Shown piece by piece: positions 42,450-50,105 of a stretch of DNA of 64,000 nucleotides. The notes below the pieces were generated by a model. The model did not search any database and was not told the origin of the DNA. It was given only the letters and a program-made list of their open reading frames with translations. The DNA is from Brachybacterium avium (lineage in GTDB: Bacteria > Actinomycetota > Actinomycetes > Actinomycetales > Dermabacteraceae): the NCBI RefSeq assembly GCF_002216795.1, contig NZ_CP022316.1:2356001-2420000 (forward strand), given 5' to 3'. A program made the translations under genes and the position numbers. The first letter of the stretch is position 1. Each line of letters starts with the position of its first letter.

Positions 42450-42895
42450 CTCCGCGGCCGATCATGGATGCCGGGCCGGGCCTCAACTTCTTCGCGCTCA
42501 CCAAGGAGCGGATGCTCTTCGCCACGGTGGGCCAGCGCGTACGTGCCACCAAGGACCTGGGCGAGATGATGGTCGTTGCTCACGCCGTCGTCGCCGCTGA
42601 AGCCGGCGATGAGATGACTGTGCTCATCGATGACGGGGGAGGGCGACGTCTGGCTGCTCTGGAAGCACAACGACTCGACCGTCTTCGTGGTGCAGGGCGC
42701 CCAGTGGGCCAGATGCGCCTCATCAGCACGATGACGGTGCTGAGGAACGCCGCGGGCAAACGGGAGCTCCCGGATCGCCAGTCGATGCGCGATCTGTACA
42801 CGCGGATGCGCCGCCTCGACGATGGCCTCGTGCCACTGGATCAGACGGACCTGATGACGCTGCCCTGCTGGTCCGTACCGCGTGAAGTGCGTTGA
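42446..42895 (+). CDS. PIN-like protein, third gene of the XRE/ImmA module, apparently missing an internal segment
   Basis: 149 residues. The start RPIMDAGPGLNFFALTKERM has the first PIN acidic residue (Asp8), and the middle holds ATKDLGEMMVVAHAVVAAEA followed by EMTVLIDDGGGRRLAALEAQ, which fits the Glu- and Asp-bearing part of a PIN fold ('GE..VIAHA...VLIDD..AR'). The step from LFATVG to QRVRATKDLGE is abrupt: a PIN domain would normally have some 50 or more residues between them. An in-frame internal deletion is therefore likely, so activity is doubtful. Co-translation with xre and immA marks it as the effector of the module. Confidence 0.6.
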   Translation: MTPRPIMDAGPGLNFFALTKERMLFATVGQRVRATKDLGEMMVVAHAVVAAEAGDEMTVLIDDGGGRRLAALEAQRLDRLRGAGRPVGQMRLISTMTVLRNAAGKRELPDRQSMRDLYTRMRRLDDGLVPLDQTDLMTLPCWSVPREVR

Positions 42896-43113
42896 CTCTG
42901 AGCCTCGATCCACCGATGGACTGAGCGGCGACTGGCCGCGGGAAGATGGCTTCACGGATCGCTGACCAGGCCGTTTCCGAGGGGCGATCCTGGGCTGGCG
43001 CAAGCGCTTCCGGCCCAGCGCCGGTGCCCTGGACCTGATCGGGATGACACCTCCGCGTCGTGAATTTCCATCGGCCTGGGCTGATCCCCGTGCTCGACCC
43101 ACTCCTGCGGGGC

Positions 43114-43140
43114 AACGTGCGGTGCGGGGTGCCGTGGTGA
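43114..43140 (+). pseudogene. Remnant of a second rbsD (last codons)
   Basis: The codons read NVRCGVPW and TGA, against NVIVRCGVPF and stop in the intact rbsD. Eighteen bases (GTGCGGTGCGGGGTGCCG) match the rbsD end at 17 positions. Together with 41108-41227 it brackets the XRE/ImmA/PIN module. Confidence 0.45.
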
Positions 43141-43162
43141 ACGGAGCATCCCTCCCCGGGCC

Positions 43163-44674
43163 TCACCCCCGCAGCGTCCGATGCGCGATCGCCGCCGCGA
43201 TGACCATCAGCCCCGCGCCGATCCCGCTGGTCAGCAGAGCACCGGAGTCGAAGGCGTGCTGGGCGGAGTCCAGCAGCACCTGACCGGTGCGGGCCGGCAG
43301 CTCGGCGGCCACCGTCGTCGCCCCGCCGAGGGTCTCCGAGGCCGCGGCGTGCTGCGAGGCTGTGAGCCCGGCGGGCACCTCGAGGTGGCTGCGGTAGGCG
43401 GCGTTCAGCAGGCTGCCCAGCACGGCGGTGCCGAGGACGGCCCCGGTCTCGTACGCGGTCTCGGAGATCGCCGAGGCGGCCCCGGCCTTCTCGGCCGGGA
43501 CGGCGGAGAGGATGAGGTCGTTGCTGATCGTCTCGGCAGTGCCCACCCCCGCGCCGAGGACCGCGAACGCCAGCAGCAGCACGAGGTCGCCGCCCCAGAA
43601 GCTCGAGACCATCACCAGCGCGAATCCGGTGGCGTTCAGGCAGAGCCCCACCACCACGGCGGTGGCCGGGGTGATGTGGCGGACCACCCGCACCACCAGC
43701 AGCCCGGAGGCGATCGTCACCACCAGGCCCGGCAGCAGCAGGAGCCCCGCCTCCATCGGGCTGTGGCCGCTGACCAGCTGCAGGTGCTGCGAGACGAAGT
43801 ACAAGAACCCCACCAGCGAGAACACGCTGAGCAGGTTCGCGGCCACCGCGCCGGTGAACACCGGGCGGGTGAACAGCGTGACGTCGAGCATCGGCACCGG
43901 CCGGGCCAGCTGCCGGCGCACGAAGGCCGCCCCGCACAGCACCGCGATCACCGCGCAGGCGATCGCGGGGATATCGAGGCCCGTGGTGGAGACGCGCTTG
44001 ATCGCATAGACCAGCGGCGTCATCGTCGCCAGGGCGAGCAGCACGCTGGGAGGATCCACCGGTCCCGGCGCAGGATCCTTCGACTCCGGGATCAGGAGCG
44101 GGCCGAGCAGCAGCAGCGGGAGCATCACGGGGACGGAGAGCAGGAACACCGAGCCCCAGGCGAAGTGCTCCAGCAGGAATCCGCCGACGATCGGGCCCAG
44201 TGCCGCTCCTCCCGAGAACCCGGCCGCCCAGATCGCGATCGCGGTGCGGCGCTGGGTGGGGTCGGTGAAGATGTTACGGATCAGTGAGAGCGTGGCCGGC
44301 ATGAGCATGGCCCCGAACACGGCCATCAGGGCGCGTGCGGCGATCAGGATCCCGGCGGTCGGGGAGAACGCGGCCAGGGCCGAGATCAGCGTGAAGCCGC
44401 TGCCGCCGATCAGCAGCAGCCGCCGACGCCCGAGACGGTCGCCCAGGCTGCCCATCGGCACCAGCAGGCCGGCGAGGATCAGCGGGTAGATGTCCACGAT
44501 CCACAGCAGCTGCTGGCCGCTGGGGGTGAGCGCCTCGGAGATCGCGGGCAGCGCGAAGGCGAGCACCGTGTTGTCGATGGCGACCAGCAGGACCGGGAGC
44601 ATCAGCACCGCCAGGGCCCACCACCGAGAGGGGGCGCGGACGGGTGAGGCAGCCGTGTCGAGGGCAGGCGGCAC
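43163..44674 (-). CDS. MFS multidrug exporter, DHA2 (14-segment) type
   Basis: 503 residues from a GTG at 44674 with GGAGG upstream. Fourteen hydrophobic segments are visible. Motifs of the drug:proton antiporter family include LLWIVDIYPLILAGLLVPMG, GSLGDRLGRRRLL (motif A) and a motif C-like stretch (AAGFSGGAALGPIVGGFLLE). The family exports drugs and dyes such as QacA substrates. It is divergent from a TetR repressor, with a palindrome in the shared intergenic region, a typical drug-efflux switch. Confidence 0.92.
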   Translation of the reverse strand: MPPALDTAASPVRAPSRWWALAVLMLPVLLVAIDNTVLAFALPAISEALTPSGQQLLWIVDIYPLILAGLLVPMGSLGDRLGRRRLLLIGGSGFTLISALAAFSPTAGILIAARALMAVFGAMLMPATLSLIRNIFTDPTQRRTAIAIWAAGFSGGAALGPIVGGFLLEHFAWGSVFLLSVPVMLPLLLLGPLLIPESKDPAPGPVDPPSVLLALATMTPLVYAIKRVSTTGLDIPAIACAVIAVLCGAAFVRRQLARPVPMLDVTLFTRPVFTGAVAANLLSVFSLVGFLYFVSQHLQLVSGHSPMEAGLLLLPGLVVTIASGLLVVRVVRHITPATAVVVGLCLNATGFALVMVSSFWGGDLVLLLAFAVLGAGVGTAETISNDLILSAVPAEKAGAASAISETAYETGAVLGTAVLGSLLNAAYRSHLEVPAGLTASQHAAASETLGGATTVAAELPARTGQVLLDSAQHAFDSGALLTSGIGAGLMVIAAAIAHRTLRG

Positions 44675-44713
44675 GGGAACCTCCAGGATGTGTGCGGGAC
44701 GAGCTCACACTAA

Positions 44714-44727
44714 ACCGTCCAGACGGT
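44714..44727. promoter_or_regulatory. TetR-type operator between the divergent exporter and repressor genes
   Basis: ACCGTC and GACGGT form a perfect inverted repeat around CA. It lies 40 bases from the exporter start and 46 from the tetR start, so one repressor could control both promoters. Confidence 0.62.
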
Positions 44728-44772
44728 ACAGTTCAAGGCGGATCAGCCCCGAGGGCGCGTAAGGTCGCTCTC

Positions 44773-45309
44773 ATGTCCGCCCGCGATGCCCTGCTCACCG
44801 CCTATCAGACGCTGCTCCTGGCCGAGGGGCAGCGAGCGACCACCCTCGAGGCGGTCGCGGCCGAGGCCGGGGTCTCCAAGGGCGGGCTCCTCTACCACTT
44901 CCGGTCCAAGGACGCGCTCGCCGAGGCCCTGATCGACCGGCTCGAGGAGCTGGTCGGCGAGGACCGCGAGGCGATGCGGAAGGCCGAGGACGGCCCGTCG
45001 CACTACTACGTGCGCACCTCCGTCTGGACGGATTCCCCGCTGGACCGAGCGCTCGTCGCCGTGGCCCAGCTCGCCCAGGAATCCCATGCCGGTGCCCGCG
45101 CGGCGATGGCCCGGGCGCGCGAAGCGTGGCTCGAGCTCATCATCGAGGAGGTCGCCCACCTGCCGACCGCCCGCGCGATCCTGCTCATCGGCGACGGGCT
45201 CTACTTCGATGCCGCGCTCACCGGCGGCGACCACGCCGATGCCGCGCACTTCGGACCCGACGAGCTGATGCCGGTGATCGGTCACCTCCTCGACAGCGCC
45301 CCGCGCTGA
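44773..45309 (+). CDS. TetR-family repressor of the adjacent exporter
   Basis: 178 residues from the ATG at 44773. The TetR DNA-binding domain is clear (TLEAVAAEAGVSKGGLLYHF, then RSKDALAEALIDRLEELV), with a helical ligand domain behind it (TetR_C-type; RALVAVAQLAQESHAGARAA). It faces the MFS gene across a 98-base intergenic region with the ACCGTC-CA-GACGGT palindrome, so it most likely represses that gene and itself until a drug binds. Confidence 0.9.
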   Translation: MSARDALLTAYQTLLLAEGQRATTLEAVAAEAGVSKGGLLYHFRSKDALAEALIDRLEELVGEDREAMRKAEDGPSHYYVRTSVWTDSPLDRALVAVAQLAQESHAGARAAMARAREAWLELIIEEVAHLPTARAILLIGDGLYFDAALTGGDHADAAHFGPDELMPVIGHLLDSAPR

Positions 45310-45423
45310 GCACGGCTGCGACGAAGCGGTCCCGCCGCAGTGAACTGCACGCGCGCGGCGGTCGCAGAGCCCCGCTGTGAGCGGGCGGTGGACGGCGTCG
45401 TGCCGGCCAGGGATGCTGAGGTC

Positions 45424-46395
45424 ATGACGGCAAACCTGTATGAGCTGGCCATCCGGTGGCGCCGGGAGCTCCATCGGATCCCGGGTATCGCCTTCGACGT
45501 CGGCGAGACGGCGGACTTCGTCGCCCGGATCTGCACGGATCTCGGATGGGAGGTGACGACCGGCGTCGGCGGTAGTGGTGTCGTCGCCTCGTTGACGCGA
45601 GGTACCAGCACCCGCTCGATCGCGCTGCGCGCGGATATGGACGGGTTGCCGATCGAGGAGCGCACCGGGGTCGCCCACAGCTCACGCAATGCCGGCGCCA
45701 TGCACGCCTGCGGCCATGACGGGCACATGGCGATGGTGCTCGGTGCCGCCGCCGCGCTGACGGAGGGCGCCGACTGGGAGGGCACCGTTCGCCTCGTTTT
45801 CCAGCCGGCCGAGGAGCCCGGGACCGGCGCCGAGGCCATGCTCGCCGACGGACTGTTCGCCCGCTTCCCCATCGACGAGATCTACGGACTGCACAACCTG
45901 CCCGGGCTGCCCGAGGGAGAGATCCACACGCGCAGCGGACCGCTCATGGCCGCGGAGGACAACTTCGAGATCGCCGTCACCGGCAGAGGCGGGCATGCCT
46001 CGGCCCCGCACCTCGTCCTCGACCCCCTGGTCATCGCCGCGGGGATCGCCCGCGCCCACCGGGCCGTATCCGAGGTGTCCTACACGCGCGTCTTCCGCCC
46101 GACGATCAACGACCCGGGCTGTGCCCGCCACGCGACGGCCGCGGCCGCGGCGGCCGTCGGCGATGACCGGGTCGACCCGACTTGCCAGCCGATCACCGCC
46201 AGCGAGGACTTCGCCGCCTTCGCCCGCGCCGTGCCGGCCTGCTTCGCCCTCCTCGGCGCCGGGGAGATCGCCGACGACGGCACAGCGCCGCTGCACAGCC
46301 GGCGTTTTGACTACAACGACGCGATCCTCCCCGTCGGGATCGACTACTTCACCGCACTCGTCCGTGCCCGACTGACAAAGGAGAACCAAGCATGA
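45424..46395 (+). CDS. M20-family amidohydrolase with a shortened dimerisation domain
   Basis: 323 residues from the ATG at 45424. Metal ligands are present: MHACGHDGHMAMVLG, PAEEPGTGAEAML, YGLHNLPGLPEGE and the C-terminal LHSRRFDYND. The family removes acyl or aminoacyl groups from amino acids. Members usually have about 390 residues; here the lid/dimerisation domain jumps from IARAHRAVSE directly to VSYTRVFRPTINDP, so about 70-75 residues are missing in frame. Catalysis in this family often needs residues from the partner's lid, so the product may be inactive. It overlaps the next gene (ATGA) and so shares its pathway. Confidence 0.8.
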   Translation: MTANLYELAIRWRRELHRIPGIAFDVGETADFVARICTDLGWEVTTGVGGSGVVASLTRGTSTRSIALRADMDGLPIEERTGVAHSSRNAGAMHACGHDGHMAMVLGAAAALTEGADWEGTVRLVFQPAEEPGTGAEAMLADGLFARFPIDEIYGLHNLPGLPEGEIHTRSGPLMAAEDNFEIAVTGRGGHASAPHLVLDPLVIAAGIARAHRAVSEVSYTRVFRPTINDPGCARHATAAAAAAVGDDRVDPTCQPITASEDFAAFARAVPACFALLGAGEIADDGTAPLHSRRFDYNDAILPVGIDYFTALVRARLTKENQA

Positions 46396-47488
46396 GCACT
46401 GCCGAGCCCACCGCCCGACGCTGGGTCGCGAGTGACCGCGACCCGTCCTGGTCCTGCCCGGACCCGGACGAGGCGGCGCAGCTCTTCCACCGCACCCTCG
46501 ACGGCTACGCCCCGACCCGCTGGTGGAACTGCCGGAGCTGGCCCGCGAGCTCGGCGTCGGCGCCGTCGTCGCGAAGGACGAATCCACCCGGCTGGGGCTG
46601 CCGGCCTTCAAGGCCCTCGGAGCGTCGTGGGCGGTCCACCGCGCGCTCCAGACAGCGGGCCGACGACCCGGGGCCGAGGTGGTCACGGCGACCGACGGCA
46701 ATCACGGGCGGGCCGTGGCCCACTTCGCCCGCGCGGCCGGGCGCCCGGCCCGCATCATGGTGCCGGCAGGAGGTGTCCACCCCTCGGCGATCGCGGCGAT
46801 CCGTGCCGAGGGCGCCGAAGTGGTGGAGGTGGACGGCTCCTACGACCAGACGGTCCGCGCCGCCGCCGACTATGCGTCGGAGCACGACGGGGTGCTCGTC
46901 CAGGACACCGCCTGGGACGGCTACGAGGAGGTGCCGGGGTGGATCGTCGAGGGCTATGCGACTCTGTTCTCGGAGATCGATACCCAGCTGCGCGATGCCG
47001 GACGGGGCAGCCCGGATCTCCTGCTCGTCCCCACCGGGGTCGGCTCGCTGCTGCAGGCCGCGCTGGCCCACCACCGCTGCCGCAGCAGGTCCGGCAGCAC
47101 TGCTGTCGTCTCCGTCGAACCCGACGCCGCGGCCTGCATCGGGCCCAGCCTCGTGGCAGGGCGTCCCGTCACCGTGGAGACCGGGACGACGATCTTGTCC
47201 GGGCTGAACTGCGGCACCCCCTCCTCGCTGGCCTGGCCGCTGATCCGTGGCGGGCTCGACGCCGCGGTCACGGTGAGCGATCAGGGAGCGATCGACGCGG
47301 CGCACGGCCTGGCGGCCCTCGGGGTCGAGGCCGGGCCGTGCGGGGCGGCTTCCCTGGCGGGCGCGCGGGAGGTCCTGACGGGCCACGAGGGGCAGGCGCG
47401 CAGGCGGCACCTGGGTCTGGGACCGGACAGCGTGGTCGTGCTGCTGATCACCGAGGGGGCTGCGGCCAATCCCGTGGCGGCGGCCTGA
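46392..47488 (+). CDS. Diaminopropionate ammonia-lyase-like PLP enzyme, split by a one-base frameshift
   Basis: The first frame starts at the ATGA overlap (MSTAEPTARRWVASDRDPSW). It is lost at the CCC run 46516-46518; adding one C gives DGYAPTPLVELPELARELGV and then the full enzyme to 47488. The PLP lysine lies in LGLPAFKALGASWAVHRAL, the phosphate loop follows later (PTGVGSLLQAALAHH), and TATDGNHGRAVAHFA is also typical. The RLGLPAFKALGAS wording is that of diaminopropionate ammonia-lyases, which turn 2,3-diaminopropionate into pyruvate and ammonia; related threonine-dehydratase-like enzymes remain possible. Restored length is about 365 residues. Confidence 0.8.
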
Positions 47489-47530
47489 GCATCCAGCCGT
47501 GCGCACGAAGGGATGCCGGGCGTGCGGAGG

Positions 47531-48040
47531 TCAGCGGATCCCGCGCGCTCGCGCCTGCAGCTCCCGGATCTCAGCGCTGAGCTCCGCATCCGGCCCTGCC
47601 ACCTCGACCCCCGGCGCGACCACCTGGATTGGCAGCGGAGCGACCGGCCCCGCCGGTGCTCCCCACTCCTGGCCCCACGCGCTCAGCTGCACGGCGCTGC
47701 TGGCGTAGACGATCCGGCCGAGCCCCACCCAGGCGTGGGCGGCGGCGCACATCGGGCAGTGCTCGCCGGAGGTGAACACCGTCGCAGCCGCGCGCTGGGC
47801 GGGGGAGAGGTGCTCGGCGGCCCAGCGCGCGATCGCGAACTCGGGGTGCTGGGTGTCGTCGCCGCCGGCGACCCGGTTGCGATCTGCGAACAGCTCCGTC
47901 CCCTCCGCGTCGACCAGGAGCGAGCCGAAGGGCTCGTCCCCGGCTGCGAGCGCCTCTTCGGCGAGGTCCACGCAGCGGCGCAGCCAGGCGCGCTCGGCAT
48001 CTGTGAGAGCAGCGTTGGGGCGGGCGGCAGGATCAGTCAT
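47531..48040 (-). CDS. Nucleoside/purine deaminase of the cytidine deaminase superfamily
   Basis: 169 residues. The zinc motifs are HPEFAIARW (HxE type, with a Pro in the middle as in some guanine deaminases) and TSGEHCPMCAAAHAWVGL (PCxxC type, here HCPMC). EPFGSLLVDAEG supplies the substrate loop. Members deaminate guanine, adenosine or cytosine; the family resemblance is closest to guanine deaminase-like proteins, but the substrate cannot be fixed. Length is normal. Confidence 0.85.
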   Translation of the reverse strand: MTDPAARPNAALTDAERAWLRRCVDLAEEALAAGDEPFGSLLVDAEGTELFADRNRVAGGDDTQHPEFAIARWAAEHLSPAQRAAATVFTSGEHCPMCAAAHAWVGLGRIVYASSAVQLSAWGQEWGAPAGPVAPLPIQVVAPGVEVAGPDAELSAEIRELQARARGIR

Positions 48041-48098
48041 GGCTCCACTGAACCATGCGAACTCGAACCAGGCACGGGTGCACCGCAGGATGTCTCCG

Positions 48099-48144
48099 TC
48101 CGCCCGCAGGCGGCTGCGTCCAGGAACGGAGCGCAGCGGGCGGA
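48099..48144. terminator. Possible terminator after the ABC importer operon
   Basis: TCCGCCCGC (48099-48107) and GCGGGCGGA (48136-48144) pair over nine bases with a 28-base loop. It lies 21 bases past the stop of the last permease gene. No U-tract. Confidence 0.4.
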
Positions 48145-48164
48145 GGCAGGCGCCGAGGTGCTCG

Positions 48165-49118
48165 TCATCCCTTGATGGATCCGGTCAGCACCCCCTTGGT
48201 GAAGTACTTCTGCAGGAACGGGTACACGCAGAGGATGGGCAGCGTGGCCAGCACGATCACCGCGTTCTGCACGCTGACGGCAGGGGGCGGCGGTTCATTC
48301 GGATTGGTCACGCTCGCGATGTCCGAGTTCTGCACCACGAACTGGTTGAGCACCACCTGGATCGGCCATTTCTCCGTGTCGTTGATGTAGATCATCGCGT
48401 TGAAGAAGACGTTCCAGTAGCCCACTGCGTAGAACAGTGCGATCACGGCGATCACCGCCTTCGACAGCGGGATGACGATGGTGAAGAAGATCCGCGGCTC
48501 GGAGGCGCCGTCGATGCGGGCCGCCTCCAGCAGCTCGCTGGGCAGGCCCATGAAGAAGGCACGCATGACCACCATGTTGAACGGGGAGATCAGCACCGGG
48601 AGGATCAGCGCCCAGTAGGTGTCCAACAGCCCCAGGTTCTTCACCAGCAGATAGTTGGGGATGAGCCCGGCGCCGAACAGCATGGTCAGCAGCACCATCA
48701 GCAGCACGCCGCGGGCGCCCGGGGTGAATCGGGTCCGGGTCAGGCCGTAGGCGAGCAGGGCGGTCGCCAGGGTGGACAGGAGAGTCCCGACAATGGTGAT
48801 GAACGCGGAGTTCATCAGCGCGCGGGAGATGATCCCACCACCCAGGATCGATTTGTAGGCACCGGTGGAGAAGCTGGTGGGGAACAGCTGCCCGGAGGTG
48901 ACCGACTCGGGGGCGGCGAAGCTCATCCCGATCACGTAGACGAAGGGGTAGAGCATCACCAGGCACACCGCGATGATGAAGACGACCTTGAGCGCCTGCA
49001 GACCGGTGGACGGGGCCTCCTGCCAGATGGGGCGCCGGGCGCCGCGTCGACGCTTCGGCGGTGGCGTCGTCGTCTCGTGGGCCAGCTCGGTGGCTCCGCG
49101 CAGTCCTGTGGTGGTCAT
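48165..49118 (-). CDS. ABC sugar transporter permease, LplC type
   Basis: 317 residues from the ATG at 49118, overlapping the previous stop by one base. Six membrane segments are present, with the MalG-type EAA loop ELLEAARIDGASEPRIFFTI. SVQNAVIVLATLPILCVYPF at the C-terminus and the ending KYFTKGVLTGSIKG are the usual close of LplC/YtcP permeases. These work with LplB and a large LipO-type binding protein to import oligosaccharides from plant or animal polysaccharides. Confidence 0.92.
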   Translation of the reverse strand: MTTTGLRGATELAHETTTPPPKRRRGARRPIWQEAPSTGLQALKVVFIIAVCLVMLYPFVYVIGMSFAAPESVTSGQLFPTSFSTGAYKSILGGGIISRALMNSAFITIVGTLLSTLATALLAYGLTRTRFTPGARGVLLMVLLTMLFGAGLIPNYLLVKNLGLLDTYWALILPVLISPFNMVVMRAFFMGLPSELLEAARIDGASEPRIFFTIVIPLSKAVIAVIALFYAVGYWNVFFNAMIYINDTEKWPIQVVLNQFVVQNSDIASVTNPNEPPPPAVSVQNAVIVLATLPILCVYPFLQKYFTKGVLTGSIKG

Positions 49119-50101
49119 CAGATCACTCCTTCCCCGCCGAGCAGCTTGGCGATCTTGTTGGCGCCGAGGACGAGGATCGTTGCGATCACGCCCTTGATGA
49201 GTCCGGCCGCCGTGGCGACCCCCCAATCCCCGCCGGCGATGCCGCGGAAGTACACGAAGGTGTCCAGCACCTGTGCGGCGTCGGCGCCCACCGCAGGCTG
49301 CTGCAGCAGCATCTGCTCGAAGCCGACTGTCAGCGCGGTCCCGACATTGAGGATGAGCAGCATCGAGATGACCGGCATCATGCCCGGCAGGGTGATGTGC
49401 CACATCCGGCGCCAGGAGCTCGCCCCGTCGGTGGCGGCCGATTCGTACAGCTCGCTGGGGATGGCGACGATCGCCGCGAAGAAGATGATCGTCCCCCAGC
49501 CGACGTCCTTCCAGATCACCTGACTGGTGACGAGGATCTTGAAGGTCTCGGGATTGGCCATGATGTTGACGCCGTCGACGCCCACCCTCTCGAGCACCTC
49601 GGAGACGAGGCCCGCGCCGCCCAGGATCTTCTGCCAGATGGAGACCACGACCACCCACGAGATGAAGTGGGGCAGGTAGACGATGGTCTGGATGCCGCGC
49701 TTGATCCGGTTCGAGATCAGCGAGTTCAGGAACAGCGCGAGGATGATCGGCGCCGGGAAGGCGAACACGATCTGCAAGAAGGCGATGATCAGCGTGTTGG
49801 TCAGAGCGCGGATCACTTCCGGGTCGTGCACGATGCTGCGGAAGTTCTCCAGCCCGATCCACTCGGACCCGAAGATCCCGCGGAACGGGGAGAAGTCCTG
49901 GAACGCGACCACGTTCCCCAGCAGAGGGATGTAGTGGAAGATCGCGAAGTAGAGCACGCCGGGAAGGATGAAGAGGTAGGTCCACTTCTCCTTGAGGAGA
50001 CGTCGTCCCAGCGGGACGCGTCGGGGTGAGGCGTCGCGCACGGATGTGTCAGCGAGTGTCCGCGGTGGCTTCTGCGACACCGGGAGCTGATTCAGCGCCA
50101 T
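49118..50101 (-). CDS. ABC sugar transporter permease, LplB type
   Basis: 327 residues with six membrane segments. It has the LplB opening (WTYLFILPGVLYFAIFHYIP and FQDFSPFRGIFGSEWIGLEN), the conserved YLPHFISWVVVVSIW segment and an EAA loop (YESAATDGASSWRRMWHITL). It pairs with the LplC-type permease downstream and the binding protein upstream (four bases away). No ATPase gene is in the operon, as is usual for this class, which borrows a shared MsmK/UgpC-like ATPase. Confidence 0.92.
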   Translation of the reverse strand: MALNQLPVSQKPPRTLADTSVRDASPRRVPLGRRLLKEKWTYLFILPGVLYFAIFHYIPLLGNVVAFQDFSPFRGIFGSEWIGLENFRSIVHDPEVIRALTNTLIIAFLQIVFAFPAPIILALFLNSLISNRIKRGIQTIVYLPHFISWVVVVSIWQKILGGAGLVSEVLERVGVDGVNIMANPETFKILVTSQVIWKDVGWGTIIFFAAIVAIPSELYESAATDGASSWRRMWHITLPGMMPVISMLLILNVGTALTVGFEQMLLQQPAVGADAAQVLDTFVYFRGIAGGDWGVATAAGLIKGVIATILVLGANKIAKLLGGEGVI

Positions 50102-50105
50102 CGGA

